Shown: piece after piece, positions 1 to 7,775 of the stretch
Layout: each line of letters opens with the position of its first letter
Position numbering within the stretch: position 1 is the first letter of the stretch
From: Alphaproteobacteria bacterium
Lineage (GTDB): Bacteria; Pseudomonadota; Alphaproteobacteria; Sphingomonadales; Sphingomonadaceae
Assembly (NCBI GenBank): GCA_019239415.1
Contig: JAFAZW010000053.1
Span: forward strand, 31,105 to 95,104
Reading direction: 5' to 3'
DNA: 64,000 nucleotides
Notes under the pieces: generated by a model
What the model was told of the DNA's origin: nothing
The model's database searches: none
Seen by the model: the letters and a program-made list of their open reading frames with translations, nothing else
Position numbers and translations under genes: made by a program

Positions 1-1
1 C

Positions 2-892
2 AGCCTCAACAGCTGGCGCTTCGGCCTCGCCGCCGCGACCGGCCTCGCCATCCCGCGCAACCTGATGGACGGCGCCGGGCCGCAGGTCTGGGCGTGGGAG
101 GCGCGGGCGCCGATGATTCCGCTCGATCAACGCGTCGACGCCGCCCAGACGGCGGCCGCGCTCGGCGTTTTCTCGCACGCCAACCTCGTCGACCTGATGA
201 GCCTCCTCGCCGATCAGACCGATCCGTCCGACCTCGCCGACACGCTCGCCGGCCGCTTCCGCAAGGCCTATGCCGGCGGCGCCGACGACCGGATCGACGC
301 GATGCGCGCGCTGTGGGACGACAAGAACCCGCCGGGCGGCCGTTATGCCCGCCTCATCCTTACCGCCACCGCCGCGGCCGGCATCGCCCCGTCCGGCAAT
401 TACGCGAAGCGTGCCGACGACCTCGTCGCCTCGATGCTGACCGCCGGGCTGGACCAGCCGGCGGCGCGGTGGAGCGGAGTCGTCGCCAATGCCGGGAGCG
501 ACGCCGACCGTGCCTGGTCGATCCTCGCCGTCGCCGCGGAACGGCCGCAGGTCGATCTCGGCGTCGATCGGGTCAAGGCGTTCGCCGGGCGCGCCGAAGG
601 GACGCGCGGGCGGGTGCTGGTCGCGGCCCTGGCCGGCCTCGGGCGGCTGAAGGATCCGGCGGCGCTCGGCGTCGACCCGAACCCGCGCACGCGCTGGGCG
701 CACTTCATCGACTCGGCCGGCCGCTCCGGCCAGCCAGGCACCGTCGCGCTGCTCGCCGCCATCGGCATGCAGACGAGCGACTGGCGCGGCGTGCCGCCCG
801 AGCATGTCTATCATATCGTCGCCGCGTTGCGCCGCGTCGGCCTCGAATATGAAGCGCGGATGATCGCCGCCGAGGCGATGACGCGGCTGTGA
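2..892 (+). CDS. Hypothetical protein, C-terminal part (5' end outside window)
   Basis: The frame is open from base 2, so the true start lies upstream of the window and only the last 296 residues are visible. The visible part is rich in Ala, Leu, Arg and Asp and looks alpha-helical, with short segments reminiscent of helical-repeat proteins, but I recognise no family signature and no membrane segment. Its stop codon overlaps the GTG start of xerD (GTGA), which suggests co-transcription and translational coupling with the recombinase. I assign no function. The internal ATG at base 65 is probably not the start, because the preceding 21 codons continue the same style. Confidence 0.6.
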   Translation, partial: SLNSWRFGLAAATGLAIPRNLMDGAGPQVWAWEARAPMIPLDQRVDAAQTAAALGVFSHANLVDLMSLLADQTDPSDLADTLAGRFRKAYAGGADDRIDAMRALWDDKNPPGGRYARLILTATAAAGIAPSGNYAKRADDLVASMLTAGLDQPAARWSGVVANAGSDADRAWSILAVAAERPQVDLGVDRVKAFAGRAEGTRGRVLVAALAGLGRLKDPAALGVDPNPRTRWAHFIDSAGRSGQPGTVALLAAIGMQTSDWRGVPPEHVYHIVAALRRVGLEYEARMIAAEAMTRL

Positions 893-1815
893 GCGAGGAC
901 CGGCAGCTGATTGCTGCCTTCCTCGAGATGATGGCGGCCGAAGCCGGCGCGGCACGTAATACGATCCTGGCCTACGAACGCGACCTGCGCGGCGCCTCCG
1001 AGCTGCTCGACGGCGCTCTCTCGCGCGCCGACAAGGCCCGATTGAAAAGCCTCGCCGCGGCGTGGATGCCGCTGAAGCGCGCCACCGTCGCGCGCAAGGC
1101 GGCGGCGCTCAGGCGGTTCTTCGCCTTCCTCCAGGACGAGGGTTTCCGCGCCGACGACCCCTCGGACGCGCTGCCGCGCCCCGCCGGCGGGCGGCCCCTT
1201 CCGAAGGTGCTGGACCACGCTGCCGTCGACGCCCTCTTCGCCGAGCTGGACCGTCGCCGAACCGCCGAGCCCGGGCCCGCCGCGCTGCGCCTCGCCGCCC
1301 TCATTGAATTGCTCTACGGCTCTGGCCTCCGGGCCACCGAGCTGGTCTCGCTCCCCCGCCACGCGCTCCAACCGGACCGCCCGTTCCTGATCCTCAGGGG
1401 CAAAGGCGGCAAGGAGCGGCTCGTCCCCTTGTCGGATCGCGCGCGCGCCGCCGTGGCGGACCATGCCCAGCTCGTGCCGCGCGACCAGCCGTGGCTGTTC
1501 CCGTCGGGCAAGAAGCACCTCTCGCGCGTCCGCCTCTACCAGTTGGTCCGCGAGCTTGCCGCGGCCGCCGGGATCCCGCCGGAGCGGATCAGCCCGCACG
1601 TCCTGCGCCACGCCTTCGCCACCCACCTGCTCGAGGGCGGCGCGGACCTCAGGGCGCTGCAGCTCCTCCTCGGCCATGCCGACATCGCGACGACGCAGAT
1701 CTACACCCATGTCGACAGCCGCCGGCTCGTCGAGCTGGTCAACAGCCGCCACCCGCTGGCCGACGACCCGGCCCCGAAACGGCCGCGCGTTGACGCGGCT
1801 TCGAAGCCCGCCTAA
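889..1815 (+). CDS. xerD: Site-specific tyrosine recombinase XerD
   Basis: Tyrosine recombinase of 308 residues, the usual XerC/XerD length, acting with a partner at dif to resolve chromosome dimers. The N-terminal SAM-like DNA-binding domain covers about residues 5-90. The catalytic domain follows with the full active-site set: R148 (GLRATEL), K172 in the beta-hairpin (GKGGKER), H237 and R240 (HVLRHAF), H263 (LLGHADI) and nucleophile Y272 (QIYTHVD). The GTG start overlaps the upstream stop by four bases and gives the expected N-terminus. I favour XerD over XerC from the overall pattern and from its position just upstream of accA, but XerC cannot be excluded by eye. Confidence 0.88.
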   Translation: MSEDRQLIAAFLEMMAAEAGAARNTILAYERDLRGASELLDGALSRADKARLKSLAAAWMPLKRATVARKAAALRRFFAFLQDEGFRADDPSDALPRPAGGRPLPKVLDHAAVDALFAELDRRRTAEPGPAALRLAALIELLYGSGLRATELVSLPRHALQPDRPFLILRGKGGKERLVPLSDRARAAVADHAQLVPRDQPWLFPSGKKHLSRVRLYQLVRELAAAAGIPPERISPHVLRHAFATHLLEGGADLRALQLLLGHADIATTQIYTHVDSRRLVELVNSRHPLADDPAPKRPRVDAASKPA

Positions 1816-1827
1816 CCCCCGCCGCCG

Positions 1828-2769
1828 ATGGCCAGCTACCTCGATTTCGAAAAGCCGCTCGCCGAGCTCGACAGCCGCATCGAGGAGCTGCGCGAGACGG
1901 CGGAGGATTCGAGCCTCAACATCGATGCCGAGATCGACCGGCTCCAGGCCAAGTCGGAGCGGATGCTGCGCGACACCTATGCGAAGCTGACGCCGTGGCA
2001 GAAGACGTTGGTCGCCCGCCACCCCGATCGGCCGCATCTCAAGGATTATGTGGCCGCGCTGATCGAGGACTTCATGCCGCTCGCGGGCGACCGCAATTTC
2101 GGCGAGGACCAGGCGATCGTCGGCGGCCTCGGCCGGCTGGGCGGGCGTCGGGTGATGGTGATCGGCCACGAGAAAGGCGACGACACGGCGAGCCGCCTCA
2201 AGCACAATTTCGGCATGGCCAAGCCCGAAGGATATCGCAAGGCGGTGCGGCTGATGCAGCTCGCCGACCGCTTCAGCCTTCCCGTTCTCACCCTCGTCGA
2301 TACCGCCGGCGCGTTTCCGGGCGTGCAGGCCGAGGAACGGGGCCAGGCGGAAGCGATCGCCCGCTCGACCGAGGAATGCCTGGCGCTCGGCGTGCCGATG
2401 GTCGCCGCGATCGTCGGCGAGGGCGGCTCCGGCGGCGCCATCGCCATTGCCGCCGCCAACCGCGTGCTGATGCTCGAGCACAGCGTCTATGCGGTCATCT
2501 CGCCCGAAGGCTGTGCGTCGATCCTGTGGCGCACCGGCGACAAGGCCGCCGACGCCGCCGAGGCGATGCGGGTCACGGCGCAGGACCTCAAGCAATTGGG
2601 CGTCATCGACCGCATCGTCGACGAACCGGTCGGCGGCGCCCACCGCGAGCCCGCCGAGGCGATCGCCGCCCTCGGCCGCGCGATCGGGGAGGAACTGGAC
2701 GCGCTCGCCAGCGAAAGCCGGGACGCGCTCAGGGCTCAGCGACGGGCAAAGTATCTGTCGATCGGATGA
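1828..2769 (+). CDS. accA: Acetyl-CoA carboxylase carboxyltransferase subunit alpha
   Basis: AccA (313 residues) pairs with AccD to form the carboxyltransferase that moves CO2 from carboxybiotin to acetyl-CoA, the first committed step of fatty-acid synthesis. The sequence has the standard N-terminus ([18 protein letters not shown]), the crotonase-like core with [21 protein letters not shown], and the oxyanion-forming [11 protein letters not shown] motif around residue 190. It starts 12 bases after xerD. Its last 41 bases overlap the 3' end of the convergent membrane-protein gene. accD is not in the window. Confidence 0.97.
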   Translation: MASYLDFEKPLAELDSRIEELRETAEDSSLNIDAEIDRLQAKSERMLRDTYAKLTPWQKTLVARHPDRPHLKDYVAALIEDFMPLAGDRNFGEDQAIVGGLGRLGGRRVMVIGHEKGDDTASRLKHNFGMAKPEGYRKAVRLMQLADRFSLPVLTLVDTAGAFPGVQAEERGQAEAIARSTEECLALGVPMVAAIVGEGGSGGAIAIAAANRVLMLEHSVYAVISPEGCASILWRTGDKAADAAEAMRVTAQDLKQLGVIDRIVDEPVGGAHREPAEAIAALGRAIGEELDALASESRDALRAQRRAKYLSIG

Positions 2770-4297
2770 CCGGCTGCGTCCGGTCGACGATCCGGAAGAG
2801 CACCGAGCGGCCGTTGGTCCAGACCGGCACCATGCCGGCGGTGAGGCTCCGGTCCCAGGCCGGCGGGTTGATCAGCCAGAGATAATCGAACGCGGCGCGC
2901 GGGAAGTGCCTGAGGCTCGCGTCGAGCGTCGGCCAGCGGTTCACCGGGCAATCGTGGAGGCGCACGATCTGCGACGGGTCGCGGCGGAAGGCGCCGGCCG
3001 CGTAATATTCGGAGCGGTCGAGCTGCGCGCCCGCCACCGACCATTGGTCGTTCGAATAGGCCTCGCGCCGCACCACTGCCATGCCGGACAGGTGGTCGAA
3101 GCGCGCCATCGTCCATTCCCCGCGGCACGGCGTGCCGATCAGCGAGAGGAGCCTCGCGCCCCGCGGCACGTGGTCCAGCGCCGCCAGCTCGCGGTCGAAG
3201 GCGGCGCCGTAGAGGGCGAAGCTCGCCGTCTCGGAGGCCATGCGCAGGGCGAAGAAGGCGAGGCCGGCCAGCGCCAGCCCCCGCGGCGTCGCGTGCGGCC
3301 GGATCGCCAGCACGCCGATCGCCACCGTGTACGGGAGCAGCCGCATGTCGGCATAGGAGGAGCCGAAAATCTTCTGCGGCAGTGCGAGGTAGATCGCGAG
3401 GAGGAACAGGGCGGAGGCGGCGAGGTGGCGCGAGAAGCCGAAGCGGCGGCTCCGGATCGCCCAGCCGATCAGCGCCAGCACGAGCAGCACCGACGGCACG
3501 TCGACCCACTTCCAACGGTCGCGCAGCGCGTAGAGCAGGTAATTCACCTTCGGCACGACGGCGAGCCAGTGCTCGGTCTTTCCCGCGACGTCGCCCGACC
3601 GCCAGATCAGCATCATGAGGAGCGGCAGGACGAGCGGCAGGCATTGCAGCGCGCCGCGAAACGCCGCCTCCGGCAGGCGCCGGCCGCGATCGTCCTCCCG
3701 CACCGTCTCCGCGGCGAAGGCGAGGATGCCGAGCACGCCCCAGCCGAACGTGTGGGCGAGCCAGACGACGATCGCCAGCGGCAGGAAGGCCAGCGCGCGC
3801 AGGCCCGTCCTTCCCAGCCGCCCGAGCCGCAGCCAAAGCGCGAAGGCGAGGAAGCACAAGGCCATCGACAGCACGAAGTTCGCGAAGCCGAAGGTGAATG
3901 GGTAGGCGTAGGTGAAGGGGAGGCCGAAGAGCGCGCTCGCCGGCACCTTTCCGTGCACCTCGCGCGCCGTCCACAGGAAGCCGGCGGCGGTGAGCGGCGG
4001 CACGCACAGCATCACCAGCTTCACCGCCAGTTCGAGACCGAAGAGCTTCGCGAGCGGGACGACGAGCAGGTTGAGCCCGAGATTGCCGATCAGCGCCCAG
4101 TGAAGCGAATAGTAACGCTGCAGGTCGGGCGAATGGGCAAGGTCGAGCTCGACCTTGTAGGCGGCCATGTGGCCGGGCAGGTCGACCAGCGGCGGGACGG
4201 ACGGCCAGACCAACGGCACCGCCGCGACCAGGGCGAGGAGCGCGACGCCCCACCAGGTCTGCCACCAGTGAAGGGCCCCCGCCCCGGACTCTTCCAT
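2729..4297 (-). CDS. Multi-pass integral membrane protein, possibly GT-C-like
   Basis: A 522-residue protein with about ten hydrophobic segments. The first is near residues 15-32 and is followed by a loop with [11 protein letters not shown], then a soluble C-terminal region of about 150 residues (roughly 375-522). An acidic, aromatic loop after the first helix and a soluble C-terminal domain recall GT-C glycosyltransferases or related polymer enzymes, but I cannot point to a diagnostic catalytic motif, so the role is open. It converges on accA, and the two coding ends overlap by 41 bases, so no terminator can sit between them. There is no obvious operon partner upstream. Confidence 0.75.
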   Translation of the reverse strand: MEESGAGALHWWQTWWGVALLALVAAVPLVWPSVPPLVDLPGHMAAYKVELDLAHSPDLQRYYSLHWALIGNLGLNLLVVPLAKLFGLELAVKLVMLCVPPLTAAGFLWTAREVHGKVPASALFGLPFTYAYPFTFGFANFVLSMALCFLAFALWLRLGRLGRTGLRALAFLPLAIVVWLAHTFGWGVLGILAFAAETVREDDRGRRLPEAAFRGALQCLPLVLPLLMMLIWRSGDVAGKTEHWLAVVPKVNYLLYALRDRWKWVDVPSVLLVLALIGWAIRSRRFGFSRHLAASALFLLAIYLALPQKIFGSSYADMRLLPYTVAIGVLAIRPHATPRGLALAGLAFFALRMASETASFALYGAAFDRELAALDHVPRGARLLSLIGTPCRGEWTMARFDHLSGMAVVRREAYSNDQWSVAGAQLDRSEYYAAGAFRRDPSQIVRLHDCPVNRWPTLDASLRHFPRAAFDYLWLINPPAWDRSLTAGMVPVWTNGRSVLFRIVDRTQPVIRSTDTLPVAEP

Positions 4298-4587
4298 GAC
4301 CGGCTCCTAGAGGCTGGGCCGTGGGAGGGGAAGCCGGGGCGATGTGGCGACCGGCTGCGTCCGGGATCCTCCGGCGGTTCTCAGGACTCGGGCCCAGCGC
4401 CGCCTGGGCGCCAAGCGGCAAGAGGGCAAGCGCTCTCGTCGGGTGGTCCGCTTCGCCGGTCGGCATGGCCGTAACGCGCAGCTCAGGGCCTGCCTTTCGA
4501 CCAGTCTGTCATCAGGCGCATGATCTCCGGCTCGTGGACCGATGCCCCGCGGTTGTCCCGATGAGCGCGGCCAGCTATGTCGGCGGT
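4298..4587. other. 290-bp gap with no supported gene
   Basis: This stretch separates the start of the membrane-protein gene from the small gene at 4588. Frames are open on both strands because of the high GC content, but none has a convincing ribosome-binding site or recognisable product. It must hold the promoters of both flanking units; I see no clear -35/-10 pair. Confidence 0.4.
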
Positions 4588-4887
4588 ATGGCGACGAACC
4601 ACCCGAAAGCGGCCGGCGAGAAGCGCAACCGGACGAAGCGCGGCCATTATCGATCGGCGGCGACGGGTCGATACATCTCCGCGGCCCTCGCCGAAGAGAT
4701 GAGCCGGTCTGGGAAGGTCGGCGCCGTGGCCTTGGCCACCGCGAAGCGCCGGGCCCTCGGTCACGCGGCTGCCGACGAACAAGCGTTGGTGAGGCTCGCT
4801 CGGAGCGCCGAGGCGGCCCGAAGCAATCCAGGCGAGAATTTGAGCGGGCTCTCCGATGAGGAGTTCCTGAAACGCCTTCTCGGCTGA
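4588..4887 (+). CDS. Small basic protein, possible antitoxin of a two-gene unit
   Basis: A 99-residue protein when started at ATG 4588; ATG 4561 would add nine residues, and neither start has a strong Shine-Dalgarno sequence. The N-terminal third is strongly basic (KRNRTKRGHYRS, then a TGRYIS element). The C-terminal third is acidic and helical, ending GLSDEEFLKRLLG. A basic nucleic-acid-binding half followed by a short acidic helical tail is a common antitoxin layout, but I match no family. The next gene begins four bases after its stop, so the two are almost certainly co-translated. The antitoxin role is inference from this pairing. Confidence 0.5.
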   Translation: MATNHPKAAGEKRNRTKRGHYRSAATGRYISAALAEEMSRSGKVGAVALATAKRRALGHAAADEQALVRLARSAEAARSNPGENLSGLSDEEFLKRLLG

Positions 4888-4891
4888 CGTC

Positions 4892-5422
4892 GTGAGCGAT
4901 TCTCCGCCGACGGTGCCGCCGGTTCCCGTGCCCCTCACCAACGATCATTTCGAGATGAAGCGCAAGGAGGTTTACAAGGCGCCGACGTTTGTCGATCGTA
5001 CCGGCCGCGCGGGCTCCGATCCCTATGCGAAAAACTTGCTCGAATTTCGGAGCCGCATCGAACAGGGCCTTGAGCTCCCGCCCAAATTCTATCGGAACGG
5101 CATCGGCACGACGACCGACGACCTGCTCCAGCACACCGGGGTCAAGCACGTTCATCTCGGCGCCACCAAGAGCGATGTCCTGCTCTTCGTCGAGGAGTTC
5201 GACGATTTCGTGGTCCTCCTGGAGATTGCGGGCCACGACCAGAATTTCTGGGAGGTGCCGGTAGGTGCGACGCTGAAGAAGCACCATCTCGACTCCCTGG
5301 AGGTGCACCTTCCTGGCTTCGCCGCGACGGCGAGCGCCGCCCGCGAGAAGGCCAAGAAAAGGCAACGTATCGCCGCAGCGGGAGCCAAGGCAGCGAAACC
5401 TTCCGGGCGGAGGCAACCATGA
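4892..5422 (+). CDS. Hypothetical protein with RelE/YafO-like features, candidate toxin
   Basis: A 176-residue protein from a GTG start. The central part has a beta-rich pattern with VKHVHLG, SDVLLFVEEFDD and VVLLEIAGH, which recalls the His-x-His-Leu and terminal strands of compact RelE/YafO-type ribonuclease toxins. This likeness is by eye only. Residues 140-176 form an Ala/Lys/Arg-rich basic tail that such toxins usually lack. Its stop overlaps the ATG of the next gene (ATGA), so a secreted protein is also translated from the same message, which would be unusual for a plain toxin-antitoxin operon. An unrelated conserved protein is the main alternative. Confidence 0.55.
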   Translation: MSDSPPTVPPVPVPLTNDHFEMKRKEVYKAPTFVDRTGRAGSDPYAKNLLEFRSRIEQGLELPPKFYRNGIGTTTDDLLQHTGVKHVHLGATKSDVLLFVEEFDDFVVLLEIAGHDQNFWEVPVGATLKKHHLDSLEVHLPGFAATASAAREKAKKRQRIAAAGAKAAKPSGRRQP

Positions 5423-5877
5423 CTGCACGCGCAATCTCCATCCTGCTCGCCGCCGTGGCCGTCGCGGCGCCGTCCGCGTCCCCGGAATGGGCACCCGTCG
5501 CGATCACCGACAATGACGGGACGGTGGTCTACTTCGTCGATCGGGCCAGCATCCAAGCCGACGCGAACGGCACCAGCGCCTGGATCTACGCGGTCTCGCC
5601 TGCCGTCGCGTTCAAGATGCATGTCGATTATGACTGCGCCGGCGTCCGTTACCGGACCCTCGAGGTCAGCCTCGGCCCCGGCGCGATGGCCAAAGGCAGG
5701 TCCGGCCCGGCCACGCCCTGGAGCCCCGTGAAGGCCGAAACGCCGTTGGCCAGCGCGATGAAATACGCCTGCTCCGGCGGCAAGGTCGACTTCGGCTTCG
5801 GCGACCTCGTCGTGAAATCGCCGTCGCCGGAGGCCTTCGCCCGCGCCTTCATTGCCCGCCGCGCGGCCAGGAAATAG
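5419..5877 (+). CDS. Secreted surface-adhesin-E-like protein
   Basis: A 152-residue protein with a cleavable signal peptide (hydrophobic ISILLAAVAVAAPSA, cleavage near residue 20). The mature part begins with a pattern typical of surface-adhesin E-like periplasmic proteins: a Trp-x-Pro segment, then VVYFVDRASI, then a Tyr-Asp-Cys element, with a second Cys near residue 117 that could form a disulfide. Function is unknown in this group. It overlaps the upstream gene by four bases and so belongs to the same transcript as the candidate toxin-antitoxin genes. Confidence 0.65.
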   Translation: MTARAISILLAAVAVAAPSASPEWAPVAITDNDGTVVYFVDRASIQADANGTSAWIYAVSPAVAFKMHVDYDCAGVRYRTLEVSLGPGAMAKGRSGPATPWSPVKAETPLASAMKYACSGGKVDFGFGDLVVKSPSPEAFARAFIARRAARK

Positions 5878-6055
5878 CTCACCCGCGCCGACGTGCAAAA
5901 CATTACTTCGCAAAGGCACGGTGACCGGAAAGGACAATCTGTCCGTTCTTCGGCAAGATTGTCCGTATTGCGCAAAACAGTTCCGCCAACGTCCGGCTTC
6001 CCGGCGTACGAAAGCTTCCGCTAACGGCCCCCCTCGTTTTGGGAGGGTGTTCGCA

Positions 6056-6706
6056 ATGAAGCTTTATTATGATCCGGCGTCGACCGTATGCCGGCCGATC
6101 CTGCTGTTCCTGGCGGACCACGATCTGCCGGTCGAGCCGATGATCGTAGACCTCGCGACTCGCGAGAACCGCGGCGACTGGTATCTCGCCGTCAATCCGA
6201 ACGGCACGGTCCCGGCCCTCGTCGACGGCGGCTTCCGCCTCACCGAGTCGGCGACGATCTTGCGCTATCTCGCGGACCTCGCCGGATCGCGGGCCTATCC
6301 TGCGGAGCACCGGGCGCGCGCGAAGGTCGACGAGGCGCTCGACTGGTTCAACACCGGCTTCTACCGCGATCACGGCTACGGCCTCGTCTATCCGCAGATC
6401 CTGCCGCATTATGCGACGCTCGCCGAGCCCCCGCTTCTCGCCTTCCACGGCGAGCGGGCGGCGGCGCGGCTCGCGGTCCTCGACCGCGACATGATCGGCG
6501 CCAACCGCTTCGTCGCCGGGAACGAGATCAGCCTCGCCGACTATTTCGGCGCCGCGCTCGTGACGATGGGCGAGATGATCGGCTACGACCTCGCGCCTTA
6601 CCCGAACGTGCGGCGCTGGCTGGCGACGATGGTGGCGCGCCCGGGCTGGGCCGAAGCCAATGCCGCCTTCTACGGCTGGCGAAGCGCGCTCCGCGCCGCC
6701 GCCTGA
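6056..6706 (+). CDS. Glutathione S-transferase family protein
   Basis: A 216-residue cytosolic GST. The N-terminal thioredoxin-like domain (residues 1-78) carries the conserved cis-Pro strand (NGTVPALVDGG) and the glutathione gamma-glutamyl site ESATILRYL. The all-helical C-terminal domain (about 90-205) contains the N-capping segment ISLADYFGAALV. The ATG at 6056 is chosen because GGGAGGG ends eight bases upstream and because it gives the typical N-terminus MKLYYDPAST; the longer open frame upstream lacks family similarity. A theta-like or zeta-like class is possible. The substrate is not predictable. Confidence 0.88.
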   Translation: MKLYYDPASTVCRPILLFLADHDLPVEPMIVDLATRENRGDWYLAVNPNGTVPALVDGGFRLTESATILRYLADLAGSRAYPAEHRARAKVDEALDWFNTGFYRDHGYGLVYPQILPHYATLAEPPLLAFHGERAAARLAVLDRDMIGANRFVAGNEISLADYFGAALVTMGEMIGYDLAPYPNVRRWLATMVARPGWAEANAAFYGWRSALRAAA

Positions 6707-6775
6707 CGGCGGAGATTTTCGAACATTTCAGCAAATGAACGGCGCCGCCCTCGCGCGCGCCGCAGGGAGACACAC

Positions 6776-7441
6776 ATGCAACGTCACGACCTTTACGGCC
6801 CGATCCACAAGGGTATCCGCTTCGCGCTCTCGGATCTTCTCGTCCGCCTCGGCAACGCCGACTTTGCGGACGGGGCCGCGGGGCGCGAGCTGCTCGGCGC
6901 GGTGCGCCGCCAGCTCGTCCTCTCGGCCGGGCACCTTCATCATGAGGAGGCCGAGATCCACGGCGCGCTCGAGGCGCGCGCGCCGGGCGCGACGCTGACG
7001 CTCCAGGCCGACCACGACCATCACCGCCGCGCCTTCGAGACGCTCGAGGCGGCGATCGCCGCGGTCGAGGCGGCGCCGGCGGAGGCGCGGGCGGCGCCGG
7101 CGCGCCAGCTTTACCTCGCCTTCAGCCAGTTCGCCGCCGCCGATTTCGCGCACATGGCGGAGGAAGAGCTGGTCGTCCTGCCGCTCCTCCACCGCCTGTT
7201 CGACGACGAGGAGCTGATCGCGATGGAAGCGCGCATCGTCGCCGCCATTCCGCCGGAGAAGATGATCGAATATCTGAAGCTGATGATCCCGGGCATGAAC
7301 CCGGCCGAGCGCGCGGCCTTCCTCGGCTTCGTCCGCGCCGGCGCCCCGGCGGAAGTGTTCGAGGCGATCCTCGGCTTCGCGGCCCGGCCCACGCTGGCAC
7401 CGGCGGAATATGAGGCGCTGGAGCTGGCGCTCGCGGCGTGA
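6776..7441 (+). CDS. Hemerythrin HHE-domain-like protein
   Basis: A 221-residue helical protein with histidines and acids spaced as in hemerythrin-like four-helix bundles: H11 (GPIHKGI), the HLHHEEAEIH segment near residue 60, the DHDHHRR segment near residue 80, and HMAEEEL near residue 127. These would bind a di-iron centre that senses or handles oxygen, NO or iron. The remaining 80 residues form a helical extension. It follows the GST gene by 69 bases on the same strand. Assignment rests on the metal-ligand pattern. Confidence 0.8.
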   Translation: MQRHDLYGPIHKGIRFALSDLLVRLGNADFADGAAGRELLGAVRRQLVLSAGHLHHEEAEIHGALEARAPGATLTLQADHDHHRRAFETLEAAIAAVEAAPAEARAAPARQLYLAFSQFAAADFAHMAEEELVVLPLLHRLFDDEELIAMEARIVAAIPPEKMIEYLKLMIPGMNPAERAAFLGFVRAGAPAEVFEAILGFAARPTLAPAEYEALELALAA

Positions 7442-7464
7442 GAGCGAGGGGCGGAGAGGACAGA

Positions 7465-7558
7465 GGGGACAGTCACCGAGTGAGGGAGCAGGGGACAGTC
7501 ACCGATCCCCTGACGTCTGTGGGTTTGCGAGGAGGTTTGTGGATCGGTGACTGTCCCC
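7465..7558. repeat. REP-like repeat unit: direct copy plus 18-bp inverted pair
   Basis: GGGGACAGTCACCGA occurs at 7465-7479 and again at 7491-7505. The second copy, extended to GGGGACAGTCACCGATCC (7491-7508), is matched exactly in inverted orientation by 7541-7558, with a 32-bp loop. Repeats ending in GGTGACTGTCCCC are known near REP-associated tyrosine transposases in many proteobacteria. No transposase gene is present here. The element sits between the stop codons of the hemerythrin-like and helix-hairpin-helix genes. Confidence 0.75.
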
Positions 7559-7578
7559 GTGGCGCGGTGCAGCGGAAC

Positions 7579-7773
7579 CTACACCGTCAACCTCGCCCGC
7601 GTCGCGTCGTCCACCTTGCCCGTCAGCCCCGGCACCTCGTCGAGCTCGCGCAGACTGGTGAAGCCGCCGCGCTCCTCGCGGTAGCGGACGATGTCGTGGC
7701 CGTGGCCCTTCAGGCCGTCGATCGCATCGAAGGCCTGCTGGTCGGCGCGGTTGATGTCGAGTCGCTCCGCCAT
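7579..7773 (-). CDS. Small helix-hairpin-helix protein coupled to ligD
   Basis: A 64-residue protein that is essentially one ComEA-type helix-hairpin-helix domain: LDINRADQQAF, then a central GLKGHGHDIVRYR hairpin with Gly-His-Gly, and a second half reading FTSLRELDEVPGLTG. Such domains bind DNA backbone without sequence specificity. Its ATG (7773-7771) begins two bases after the ligD stop, so it is translated with ligD. The position suggests an accessory factor in non-homologous end joining. No signal peptide is present, which argues against a ComEA uptake role. Confidence 0.75.
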   Translation of the reverse strand: MAERLDINRADQQAFDAIDGLKGHGHDIVRYREERGGFTSLRELDEVPGLTGKVDDATRARLTV

Positions 7774-7775
7774 GT

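Noticed and set aside
811..2643. Long open frame on the minus strand across xerD and accA
   Set aside because: It is antisense to two well-supported genes, its translation is Arg/Glu/Gly-rich without family features, and open antisense frames are expected at this GC content.
2489..4474. Long plus-strand frame opposite the membrane-protein gene
   Set aside because: The translation is an Arg/Gln/Glu-rich shadow of the minus-strand gene, which has clear membrane helices.
4483..4941. Minus-strand frame antisense to the candidate toxin-antitoxin genes
   Set aside because: It has no ribosome-binding site or recognisable family, and the sense genes are tightly spaced and read better.
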